NCBI GenBank assembly: GCA_020047875.1
Contig: JAIFNE010000034.1
Location: 1-8,367, forward strand
Direction of reading: 5' to 3'
DNA from: Hydrogenophaga sp.
Lineage (GTDB): Bacteria > Pseudomonadota > Gammaproteobacteria > Burkholderiales > Burkholderiaceae_C
Length of the DNA: 8,367 nucleotides
Shown here: positions 1 to 5,540 of the stretch, one piece after another
Layout of the letters: the number at the start of each line of letters is the position of its first letter
Position numbering within the stretch: position 1 is the stretch's first letter
Made by a program: the position numbers and the translations under genes
The notes under the pieces: generated by a model
The model's input: only the letters and a program-made list of their open reading frames with translations
The model's database searches: none
What the model was told of the DNA's origin: nothing

Positions 1-69
1 GCGGTGTTGCCGGCGGTGCACCAGGCCAGCGCCGGGAAGGCCCGAAAAAATCAGCGGCGGTTGTCTTAG
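1..69 (+). CDS. Possible 3' tail of a plus-strand gene (partial)
   Basis: Frame 1 is open from the window edge to a TAG at 67-69, giving 22 codons that end in KNQRRLS. Eighteen of the 22 codons end in G or C, as in the real genes of this GC-rich window, and the terminators at 207-337 would suit a boundary between convergent genes. The piece is too short to recognise. The minus strand is also open here from an ATG at 117, but with rare codons (AGA, CTA), so I prefer the plus reading. It could be non-coding. Confidence 0.22.
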   Translation, partial: AVLPAVHQASAGKARKNQRRLS

Positions 70-82
70 CGAATTTCTATCA

Positions 83-115
83 GGCACGGATGTTGCTGGT
101 TGCATATTCCGTGCC
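83..115. repeat. Perfect 8-bp inverted repeat
   Basis: GGCACGGA at 83-90 is matched exactly by TCCGTGCC at 108-115 across a 17-bp spacer. No run of T follows on either strand, so it is not a typical intrinsic terminator. It could be a protein-binding site or part of an element border; the sequence does not decide. Confidence 0.4.
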
Positions 116-206
116 ATGCCATTTTGATAGTCTCAGGCTATTTCGTCGCGAAAAGCGCCTCACACACGCCGTTTTCCTCGCCATGCGGGATAGGCCGCAC
201 CAGACG

Positions 207-239
207 AAAAAAAGCCCCGCCGTGTCACCGGTGGGGCTT
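207..239 (-). terminator. Intrinsic terminator, second after the capsid gene
   Basis: Read on the minus strand, AAGCCCC (239-233) pairs with GGGGCTT (218-212). The stem can extend inward past one mismatch to a loop of about 6 nt, and is followed by seven T (213-207). It backs up the terminator at 308-337 and would stop any transcript leaving the capsid gene. Confidence 0.75.
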
Positions 240-307
240 GGTGCCGCCTCCCGCCGTTGTCTCTCAGCTTGCCAGGCGGGTGCTTCTCAGCTTTTGCGGC
301 GCCCAAC

Positions 308-337
308 AAAAAGCCCGCCTCGGTAGAAGCGGGTTCT
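308..337 (-). terminator. Intrinsic terminator, first after the capsid gene
   Basis: On the minus strand AACCCGC (335-329) pairs with GCGGGCT (318-312) and runs into five T (312-308). It lies about 40 bp past the capsid stop codon, so the capsid is probably the last gene of its transcription unit. Confidence 0.7.
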
Positions 338-378
338 TGTGACTTTGCCAGGCGCAGTGGCTGCGCCTTCGAAGGGAG

Positions 379-2175
379 TCAGCGAACGCCCGTCACGATC
401 GCAAACGCGGCCGGGTACAGCGGCGCCACGTCCAGGCGGGCGTGGCACATGAAACCGATCTGGCCGCTGGCCGCGTAGGTCTCCTGCAGCATCTGGACCG
501 ACAGCTCCTCGCGCATCGCAATCGCGTACTGCGAGAAATTCCCCACATAGATCTCGCTGCAGTCGTTGGAGGTGCCCACAGTCAGGTTGTTGGGGATCTG
601 GCTGGTGTGCAGCATCTGCATCGTGCTCAGCATGCCAGGGACCTGCAGCGGCTGGCCGGTGCTGTCTGCCAGGGCGCCCAGGCGCACCAGGCTTCGTGGC
701 GACATGATCGCGGCGGTTGGCATCGGGCCATTGGCCTGCAGGATGGCCTGAGTTGCGCTGAACAGGTTCGCATAGCTGCCCAGCGAGGTGCCGTTGGCGC
801 CGTTGCCGACTGCCTGCACGCCTACCGTGTTCAGCAGGCCCCGAATTTCCGGCGCCGTGCCGCTCCCGCGCAGGCCAGCGCGGTCGATCTCCACCGCAAA
901 CGCTTGGGCGATGGCTGCCCGGAGAGCGCTTTCGATGTTGACCCCATCGGCCAGCAGCTCGCGCGAGACGCGAACCACAAAGGCCAGGGAGCGCGGTGTC
1001 ACCAGGACATTGCGGAACGCGGGGTCGGACTCCGCCACCGGGCCATTCTCCGCACGCCATGACGCCACAGGCAGGGTGTTCACCGCGGCAAAGCTGTAGG
1101 ACTTCGCATCGCCGTTCAGCGGAACGATCGCCGCACCGGCCGTGAGCAGGCTTGAAGCGGGTGCGAGTGCAGCCAGGATGTCAGGCATCACCACCGATGG
1201 CACAGCAAAGCCGCCCGCCGTGTCCACACCGACAGACAGCGCACGGGTGGCGGCTGCAGTGGTTTTCATGCGAGCAACACCGCGCAGGAAGTCAGCCAGG
1301 CCCAGGCGCTCGCCGCTGTAGGCGGGGAGGTTGCTGTAGTGGCGGCGGAAGTCTGCGGCGGTGCGCAGCATGCGGGCCTCGCCCAGATCGCGGGTGTCTT
1401 GCTGGCCCATGCCGATGCTGGAATCAGAAATTGGCTTGGTGGAGATTTGGCGAATCAGGTGTTGCTGAAACTGCTCAACGGTCTGGCCTTCTTGAATGGC
1501 TTTCATCGCCAGCTCGGGCACGCCCGCGCCGGTGGTGGCCTTGGCAATGGCGGCAATTTCTTTGGCGTGGTCGCGTGTTTCGGTGGTGTTTTCCATGATG
1601 GTTTCTTTCGGGAGGTTGGGTTTTTTGAGGGTGAGGGTTGCGCGGGGTGGCTTGGGAGTGGCTTCGGTGGATCGGCCAATGCCGACCGTGGCATCAGCGG
1701 GCACACTGACCAGGGAAACTTCGAACGGCTCCCAGTCGGTGACGCGGTAGGTTTCCACACCGTCCACGGTCTCGACCAGCTGCGCCTTGTGGATGAGGTA
1801 GCCGACCGACACGTTTCGGCGGATACCGTCGCGCACGTCCTGCCAGACCTCCTCTGCCCGGGCGCTTTTGCCAAAACGCACCACGGCACGGGCTACACGG
1901 TCCGCACCGATCTCGACAGATTCGACAACGCCCACCACATCGCGGGTGTCGTGGTCGCACAGCAAATTGGCGCCGCTGCGCAAACGCCCTTGGCGCATGC
2001 TGGCTGCCGTGGTGTCCAGGATTTCGACGCCCCAGTAGCGCTCGTACGGCTCTTCACTGGCGAAGGCCAGCGCGGCGGTTCTGGTGTCTTCGTTGATGGC
2101 CGATCGATCGAACAGCAGCGCACGCTCGGCGCGGCCCTGATCGAGATGGCGTGCAATTGAATCGGGAATGTTCAT
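379..2175 (-). CDS. Fused HK97-type prohead protease and major capsid protein
   Basis: This 598-aa protein should form the head shell. Residues 1 to about 170 look like the HK97 prohead protease family (S78/U35): His75 in LLCDHDTRDVVG and Ser123 in RNVSVGY are the likely catalytic pair. Residues about 195-280 form a charged, Gln-rich linker, probably the scaffold (delta) segment cut away during maturation. Residues about 300-598 match the HK97-fold capsid family, with TAGGFAVPSVVMPDILAAL and WRAENGPVAESDPAF typical of it. Protease and shell are separate genes in HK97; fused forms are known. I chose the ATG at 2175 because GGAG lies 6 nt upstream. The frame stays open to an ATG at 2298, but that extension runs through a terminator. 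An internal ATG at 1596 (residue 194) could give a shell-only product. Two terminators follow. Its ribosome-binding site is complementary to the leader RNA upstream. Confidence 0.93.
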   Translation of the reverse strand: MNIPDSIARHLDQGRAERALLFDRSAINEDTRTAALAFASEEPYERYWGVEILDTTAASMRQGRLRSGANLLCDHDTRDVVGVVESVEIGADRVARAVVRFGKSARAEEVWQDVRDGIRRNVSVGYLIHKAQLVETVDGVETYRVTDWEPFEVSLVSVPADATVGIGRSTEATPKPPRATLTLKKPNLPKETIMENTTETRDHAKEIAAIAKATTGAGVPELAMKAIQEGQTVEQFQQHLIRQISTKPISDSSIGMGQQDTRDLGEARMLRTAADFRRHYSNLPAYSGERLGLADFLRGVARMKTTAAATRALSVGVDTAGGFAVPSVVMPDILAALAPASSLLTAGAAIVPLNGDAKSYSFAAVNTLPVASWRAENGPVAESDPAFRNVLVTPRSLAFVVRVSRELLADGVNIESALRAAIAQAFAVEIDRAGLRGSGTAPEIRGLLNTVGVQAVGNGANGTSLGSYANLFSATQAILQANGPMPTAAIMSPRSLVRLGALADSTGQPLQVPGMLSTMQMLHTSQIPNNLTVGTSNDCSEIYVGNFSQYAIAMREELSVQMLQETYAASGQIGFMCHARLDVAPLYPAAFAIVTGVR

Positions 2176-2177
2176 AA

Positions 2178-2189
2178 GCAGCTCCATGG
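2178..2189 (-). promoter_or_regulatory. Capsid ribosome-binding site, complementary to its own leader
   Basis: GGAGCTGC (2185-2178 on the minus strand) contains the capsid Shine-Dalgarno sequence, 6 nt before ATG 2175. The same eight bases are found in inverse complement in the leader at 2286-2279, and a further TGG/CCA match follows after one bulged base. The leader transcript could therefore cover this site, in cis or in trans. Confidence 0.5.
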
Positions 2190-2192
2190 TCT

Positions 2193-2222
2193 GGCGCGGA
2201 CCAAAACGGAAAAGGCCGCGCC
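2193..2222 (-). promoter_or_regulatory. Hairpin just before the capsid Shine-Dalgarno
   Basis: A perfect 7-bp stem joins GGCGCGG (2222-2216, minus strand) to CCGCGCC (2199-2193). The 2214-2222 segment can instead pair with 2264-2271 around the terminator, so the two structures exclude each other. This is the usual logic of an attenuator or antiterminator switch, but no such switching has been shown here. Confidence 0.4.
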
Positions 2223-2225
2223 GAT

Positions 2226-2249
2226 AAAAAACACACCGCTTGCGCGGTG
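2226..2249 (-). terminator. Intrinsic terminator inside the capsid leader
   Basis: On the minus strand CACCGC and GCGGTG pair with a GCAA tetraloop, then TG and six T (2231-2226). It lies upstream of the capsid start and downstream of the promoter at 2400-2428, so it should end a short RNA of about 165 nt and limit read-through into the capsid gene. An outer 8-bp helix (2264-2271 with 2214-2221) and an A-rich/T-rich middle extend it into a long imperfect hairpin. Confidence 0.8.
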
Positions 2250-2393
2250 CACGTTTTCGATCAGCGCGGCCCGGTCCAGGAGCTGCAGCTTTCTCCATTC
2301 TTCAGACCCCCCAGCAACCAAGCCGGGTTCAGGATTTCAGAGCTTGTAGCCTCCCGGCGTCTCTGACAATCCAGTTCTGAAGAACTCGATGTG
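2226..2393 (-). ncRNA. Structured leader RNA, C4/CI-like antisense RNA candidate
   Basis: The RNA lies between a strong promoter (2400-2428) and an intrinsic terminator (2226-2249). It can form a 9-bp closing helix (2376-2384 with 2298-2306), an inner two-part hairpin (2368-2372 with 2332-2336; 2361-2365 with 2338-2342), and a pseudoknot in which CCGGG of that hairpin's loop (2357-2353) pairs with CCCGG just after it (2327-2323). Segment 2279-2286 is an exact complement of the capsid ribosome-binding site. Phages P1/P7 use C4 RNA, and satellite P4 uses CI RNA, as short structured antisense RNAs cut from leaders to silence downstream genes. The resemblance is in layout and style. I could not test it against a covariance model, so the family name is an inference. 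Confidence 0.5.
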
Positions 2394-2399
2394 GCGCGC

Positions 2400-2428
2400 A
2401 TCGTATCACAAAAATACGCGCTTTTCAA
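2400..2428 (-). promoter_or_regulatory. Sigma70 promoter for the leader RNA and capsid gene
   Basis: On the minus strand TTGAAA (2428-2423) is separated by exactly 17 bp from TACGAT (2405-2400), with TG one base before the -10 (extended -10). The -35 lies within a few bases of the stop codon of the 103-aa gene. Transcription should begin near 2393. It is the best promoter match I found in the window. Confidence 0.75.
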
Positions 2429-2432
2429 GCCC

Positions 2433-2744
2433 TCAGTGGCGGGCCTTGTTGATCGCGGCGGCTGCCAGGCCATGGGCGCCGGTCTGCAGGCTGGCCAGGG
2501 TGTGCCGGGCTTGGTCGACGCCAAGCAAAACGACCGCCTGAACCACCGCTGCCTCGGTCGCGTTTTGGGCTGGGCTGGCGAACCAGGTTTGCAGCTTGCC
2601 GTCGCCGAACAGGGCGATGACAAGCACGCGGGACTCGGCAGAGTGCCAGCGCACTGCCTGAGCGCCTTGCTGCTCAGCCTCAGCCACCAGGGCGGCAAAT
2701 TCGGTGCGCTCGGAGTCAGATAGAAAGTTTTCAAGTGTCAGCAT
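2433..2744 (-). CDS. Unknown 103-aa protein between TerS and capsid
   Basis: The start at 2744 is chosen for AAGGAG placed 6 nt upstream; the frame is open further up, but there it overlaps the terminase gene more. The ATG lies inside the last codons of the terminase small subunit gene (14-nt overlap), so the two are translationally coupled. The protein begins MLTLENFLSDSERTEF, has an acidic, Glu-rich helix (about residues 10-30), a short hydrophobic core (RVLVIALFGDGKLQTWF, about 39-55), and two Ala-rich helices to a basic end. No signal peptide or membrane span is visible. I do not recognise a family. Its place in the packaging operon suggests a role in head assembly, packaging or remodelling of helper proteins. 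That role is a guess from position only. Confidence 0.8.
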   Translation of the reverse strand: MLTLENFLSDSERTEFAALVAEAEQQGAQAVRWHSAESRVLVIALFGDGKLQTWFASPAQNATEAAVVQAVVLLGVDQARHTLASLQTGAHGLAAAAINKARH

Positions 2745-3312
2745 GTTGGCTCCTTGGTTCCTGGGTGTGTGAAAGTGCTGCAAACCCGCGCGAAAGGTTT
2801 TCGAGGGTGCGTTCGATTTCCGATGCAAGTGCGGCTTGAATGTGGTTTTCGCTGCGTCCTGCAAGCGCTGGCGCGAGCTGAGCCGGCAAGGCCTCGAGAC
2901 TGGTGCGCATCGTTGTCGCGGCGTTTGCGATGACCGCCACCACGTCTGCGGTTCTCAAGAGCTCGCCAGTTTCCTTTTCGTAGGCGATGCGTGCCATCTC
3001 GGCTTGGTAGTGCTCTTTTCTGTCGCGTGCATCCCGGTATGCCTGAACGCCAGCTTCCTCATCATCCCGGTCTGGGTCGAACAGATCCACATCCTCGGGT
3101 GCGGTTGGCTGTTCCACCGTAGCGCCAGCGGTTGATGGCTGCTGGCTGGGCTGGGTATCCCTGCGAATGCCTTTCATGCGGCCGGTCTGCAGGTGCCTTC
3201 GGCGCCAGCGTGAAGCACGTTCAACGGTGTCGCTGGGCATCCCGCGCCGGACCAGCTTGGAAACCGCGGCTTGGGATATGCCCAGGGCCTCGGCAAGTTC
3301 TTTTTGAGTCAT
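2731..3312 (-). CDS. Phage terminase small subunit, Nu1-like
   Basis: This 193-aa protein should choose the DNA to be packaged and present it to a large terminase. Residues 1-40 form a helix-turn-helix of the Nu1 kind (QKELAEALGISQAAVSKLVR); about 50-90 is a polar, acidic linker; about 91-180 is the helical assembly region, with the pattern ARDRKEHYQAEMARIAYEKE followed by LLRTADVV and LEALPAQLAPAL seen in small terminase subunits related to lambda Nu1. I use ATG 3312; a TTG at 3318 is also in frame but sits too close to the AGG that would serve as its ribosome site. A promoter lies just upstream and the 103-aa gene overlaps its end. No large subunit gene is visible, so the partner would be a helper's TerL or be encoded outside the window. 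Confidence 0.82.
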   Translation of the reverse strand: MTQKELAEALGISQAAVSKLVRRGMPSDTVERASRWRRRHLQTGRMKGIRRDTQPSQQPSTAGATVEQPTAPEDVDLFDPDRDDEEAGVQAYRDARDRKEHYQAEMARIAYEKETGELLRTADVVAVIANAATTMRTSLEALPAQLAPALAGRSENHIQAALASEIERTLENLSRGFAALSHTQEPRSQHADT

Positions 3313-3327
3313 TTGCAAAACCTATCG

Positions 3328-3355
3328 ATATAAATTAACGGATATTCCATACCAA
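3328..3355 (-). promoter_or_regulatory. Candidate promoter for the terS operon
   Basis: On the minus strand TTGGTA (3355-3350) and TTATAT (3333-3328) are spaced 16 bp apart in an AT-rich patch, 16 bp before the terS ATG. It is a moderate sigma70 match. A helper-dependent activator site could overlap it, as for late satellite operons, but I see no known activator motif. Confidence 0.45.
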
Positions 3356-3451
3356 TCACCTATTTATTCACGTGGCTAACTACATAGCTCACGGGCTGTG
3401 AATGACCCGCAGTAGGTGCACATGGGAAGGACCCAAACCGGGGGGTCGCTG

Positions 3452-3637
3452 CGCTTGCTCCACTTCCTCGGCTTCCTACGCTTCCGATGTGTTTCCATAC
3501 CCTTACGCGTGCGCGTGTGGTTGGCCCTTTTCCTGTTTCCTTCTTTTTCACGTGGAGGTGAAAAGGGAAGGAAGCGGAGGAAGTTGAGGAAGTACGCGGG
3601 TTCTGGCCGGGTGTCTTCTCCAGCAGCGGGGGAAGCG
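3452..3637. repeat. Opposed 9-bp iteron arrays, candidate replication origin
   Basis: Four tandem 9-mers on the plus strand (3452-3487: CGCTTGCTC, CACTTCCTC, GGCTTCCTA, CGCTTCCGA) face three on the minus strand (3594-3568: TACTTCCTC, AACTTCCTC, CGCTTCCTT), with one more copy at 3637-3629 (CGCTTCCCC). The consensus is roughly NRCTTCCTC. The 80-bp spacer has its own inverted repeats, CCCTTTTC/GAAAAGGG (3525-3532 with 3560-3567) and TTTTCAC/GTGAAAA (3545-3551 with 3558-3564). The array lies directly downstream of the replication helicase and next to an AT-rich patch. P4 alpha and PICI Rep proteins bind iterons of this kind, so an origin recognised by the neighbouring helicase is the natural reading. 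Confidence 0.6.
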
Positions 3638-3661
3638 GGGTATGCAGGACGGTGGCCAGCT

Positions 3662-5005
3662 TCATGCCAGATCACCCTCGGTGCGAGCAAAGCGGGCCAG
3701 GCAGGGCTCGAATGCATCCACGCTGGCGCGGGCGAATTCATGGCGCGTCACGCCTGGCAGAGGGCCAGTGCCAGCGGGCATCCACAGCATGATGGGCACA
3801 CCAGGCTGCCCATGGCTGGGAGCGGTCTTCGCCTTCACCAAGCGCGGCCCTGCGTACTTGGCTACCGCGCTTGTGAACACCGGCTGGTTGGCGTAGGAGC
3901 GCTCGCCCTGCTGGCGTGCCCAGCGAGTGAAGGCGCGGTAAAGCTGGCTGGTGCTGCAGGGCCACAGGGGTAGATCGAGGTCGTTGGCAAGCCAGTCGCG
4001 AGCAAAACGCTCGGATGGCCGCAAGCCCAGCTCCTGCACATCGTCCTTGGCCGTGGTCATGGGTGGCGGCGTGTGGGCGTGGAAGTCGCCCAGGTCCAAG
4101 CTCAAGAGATGTGACATGAGGGCGCGGGCGCCGCCCTGATCCAGCCACCGACGCACGCGGTTGTAAAGGTCATCGGTGCGTGGTGGCGGCGTCCAGAACA
4201 CCGCATGGCGGCGATCATCGGCCTCCAGCGCCAGGGGGCGGTGCTCGTTGCTGAGGAACACCAGGTTCAGGCAATTGCGCTCGGCGCGAACCGCCATGAA
4301 CTTGGATTCGATCAGCAGCTCGTCGCTGGTGATGAGGTTTTTCAGTGCGTTCTTGTGGTGTAGCGCCTCGCCAGTGGCCACCACCTCTTCGGCCAGCGCA
4401 AACAGTTTGCGGCTGGCCCAGTCGTTGTATTTGCTGTCGAGCTGGTGCTGGCCGATGGTGGTGGCGTATTGGCCGTAAATCTGTCGCAGCGGCTCAAAAG
4501 CCAGGCTCTTGCCTGAGCCTTGGGGCCCATGCAACACCAGCGCGGTAGCCAGCTTGGAGCCTGGCTTCTGAAGGGGCAGCGCCAGCCAGCGCAGGACGTG
4601 GGTGCTGTGCAGGCCTACTAAGTGGTCGATCAGCTCCAGGAAGGGGCTCACGTCGCCCTGGCGGGGCTTGAGTGGCCAGCCGGTGAACTGGTTCAGGCCC
4701 CCGGATGGCACCTCTTTGCCGCTGGGGTCGAACACGATCGCCTCAGGCGGGATAACGCGGCGATCATGGGCGGCTTGCCAGTCCCTGACCATTTCACGCG
4801 AGTAGATAAGCCTGAATGCGGCCATGCGCATAGGGACCATGTTCCAGGCGTCCCAAACTTCGTCGCGTCCGTAGACCAGCACGTAGCGCAGGAGCATTTC
4901 TTCGATGTCCTGTGCCAGCAGGCGGTCACCGCACACCAGGGCCTCTGGCTTGGCGACCTCAAGCGGATCGGGGTGGAGTGCTGCTATTCGCTTGGCGTGG
5001 GTCAT
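3662..5005 (-). CDS. SF3/DUF5906-type replication helicase
   Basis: This 447-aa protein resembles the helicase half of P4 alpha-type primase-helicases and phage D5-like ATPases. It has a Walker A loop GPQGSGKS (residues 160-167), a Walker B-like hydrophobic and acidic stretch KLFALAEEV (200-208), a sensor-1-like Asn in LSNEHRP (about 251-257) and an Arg-rich DDRRHAVFW (about 263-271), the usual order for DUF5906 proteins. It should unwind and start replication of the excised element, probably at the repeat arrays just downstream. The first 150 residues show no clear archaeo-eukaryotic primase or Toprim motif, so priming may rely on the host. Start ATG 5005 overlaps the stop of the upstream HTH gene as ATGA; the frame is open further up only in the shadow of that gene. 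Confidence 0.85.
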   Translation of the reverse strand: MTHAKRIAALHPDPLEVAKPEALVCGDRLLAQDIEEMLLRYVLVYGRDEVWDAWNMVPMRMAAFRLIYSREMVRDWQAAHDRRVIPPEAIVFDPSGKEVPSGGLNQFTGWPLKPRQGDVSPFLELIDHLVGLHSTHVLRWLALPLQKPGSKLATALVLHGPQGSGKSLAFEPLRQIYGQYATTIGQHQLDSKYNDWASRKLFALAEEVVATGEALHHKNALKNLITSDELLIESKFMAVRAERNCLNLVFLSNEHRPLALEADDRRHAVFWTPPPRTDDLYNRVRRWLDQGGARALMSHLLSLDLGDFHAHTPPPMTTAKDDVQELGLRPSERFARDWLANDLDLPLWPCSTSQLYRAFTRWARQQGERSYANQPVFTSAVAKYAGPRLVKAKTAPSHGQPGVPIMLWMPAGTGPLPGVTRHEFARASVDAFEPCLARFARTEGDLA

Positions 5006-5292
5006 GGCGCGTCTCCCGTCAAAGCCCTTTTCCGGCTCTTCGGGTGAGGGTTTCCGATGTTTGCATTGATCCACCCCTTGAATGCCTGCACGGGATAGAG
5101 CAGCGTGCTCCCCACCAGTACAGACGGTGGTCCTTTGCCTGCATTGCGCAGCTTCACCAGGGTCTCGCGGCCCGTGCCGGTAAGAAGCGTCACGTCGCGA
5201 GTGGTGAAGCAATCCAGCTCACGCGCCATGGCCGTCACCCGGGCCGAGATTTCGGCGTCGGTGACCATGGCAGTTTTTTCTTGGTTGGTCAT
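5002..5292 (-). CDS. Small excisionase-like helix-turn-helix protein
   Basis: The protein has 96 aa. Residues 28-75 (CFTTRDVTLLTGTGRETLVKL, then GKGPPSVLVGSTLLYP and a final FKGWI) follow the pattern of the excisionase/MerR-like winged HTH fold: recognition helices, a short wing with a conserved Gly-Pro, and a closing Trp helix. The tail is basic (PKSRKRA). The ATG at 5292 overlaps the alpA stop as ATGA and has GGAGG 8 nt upstream; its own stop overlaps the helicase start in the same way. Regulator and helicase should therefore be made together. It could act as the excisionase for the integrase, as a repressor, or as an origin-binding partner; the sequence does not choose. Confidence 0.78.
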   Translation of the reverse strand: MTNQEKTAMVTDAEISARVTAMARELDCFTTRDVTLLTGTGRETLVKLRNAGKGPPSVLVGSTLLYPVQAFKGWINANIGNPHPKSRKRALTGDAP

Positions 5293-5534
5293 TGCGTGGA
5301 ACCTCCACGCAAACGCAACCAGGCGGTTACGTCCGATGCCACCCAGCGAGTGCACCGAACGCCATCTTTGATGGGCGCCGGCATCGCCCCTGCCGCCACT
5401 TTGCGCCGGATTGATGACTCTGACAGGCCGGTCAGTTCGATGACTGTTTGAATTTTTAGCCGCGCGTCAGGTATCTGAGCGGCGGCCACTGTTTGCCGAT
5501 GTTGACGGCTGTTTCTGATTGCTTGTGATTGCAT
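5289..5534 (-). CDS. alpA: AlpA-family transcriptional regulator
   Basis: The protein has 81 aa. Residues 26-75 match the AlpA family: LKIQTVIELTGLSESSIRRK is the HTH, followed by GAMPAPIKDGVRCTRW and DVTAWL. AlpA proteins act on integrase and excision genes of P4-like islands, and an alpA homologue near int is a hallmark of Gram-negative PICIs. I place the start at 5534 (MQSQAI), which has GGGG 6 nt upstream. The frame is open to 5630, but the extra residues are Cys/Pro-rich and lack a ribosome site. The Shine-Dalgarno lies in one arm of a 6-bp inverted repeat (5541-5560). The stop overlaps the next gene's start, so it is the first gene of the AlpA-HTH-helicase operon. Confidence 0.88.
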   Translation of the reverse strand: MQSQAIRNSRQHRQTVAAAQIPDARLKIQTVIELTGLSESSIRRKVAAGAMPAPIKDGVRCTRWVASDVTAWLRLRGGSTQ

Positions 5535-5540
5535 ATTGCA

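Larger units (their letters stand above)
70..378. other. Non-coding stretch downstream of the capsid gene
   Basis: I see no convincing gene in these roughly 310 bp. They hold a perfect 8-bp inverted repeat (83-90 with 108-115), two minus-strand terminators (207-239 and 308-337), a short hairpin just past the capsid stop (351-356 with 362-367), and two short direct repeats: TCTCAGCTT at 262-270 and 285-293, and TTGCCAGGCG at 269-278 and 345-354. The part left of 180 is more AT-rich than the genes. Frames open across it run through the terminator stems and look accidental. Confidence 0.55.
3313..3661. other. Intergenic region with promoter and repeat arrays
   Basis: About 350 bp without a convincing gene separate the replication operon from the packaging operon. 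The left part (3313-3390) is AT-rich and holds the packaging-operon promoter. The right part (3452-3637) holds the opposed 9-bp repeat arrays. A frame of 101 codons overlaps the helicase stop by ATGA (start 3665) and runs to 3360, but it is Ser/Pro/Arg-rich and reads across both repeat arrays, so I treat it as chance. Confidence 0.6.

Noticed and set aside
1..117. Minus-strand open frame from ATG 117 to the left edge
   Set aside because: It contains several rare codons for this GC content, has no clear ribosome site, and competes with a better plus-strand frame; too short to call.
276..282. GCGGGTG match to the tRNA 3' end as possible second att site
   Set aside because: Seven bases of GC-rich sequence are expected by chance, and flanking bases do not match the tRNA.
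1339..2160. Long plus-strand open frame of 273 codons
   Set aside because: It lies wholly antisense to the protease-capsid gene, is Gly-rich without domain pattern, and is the usual mirror frame of a GC-rich gene.
2176..2298. N-terminal extension of the capsid fusion to an ATG at 2298
   Set aside because: The extension is Arg-rich, spans a strong terminator and alternative hairpins, and the ATG at 2175 has a far better ribosome site.
3316..3318. TTG start for the terminase small subunit
   Set aside because: It lies too close to the only AGG; the ATG two codons later has proper spacing.
3360..3665. 101-codon minus-strand frame coupled to the helicase stop by ATGA
   Set aside because: It reads through both opposed repeat arrays, giving low-complexity Ser/Arg text; the repeats reverse orientation midway, which fits DNA sites better than a protein. 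Kept only as a weak alternative.
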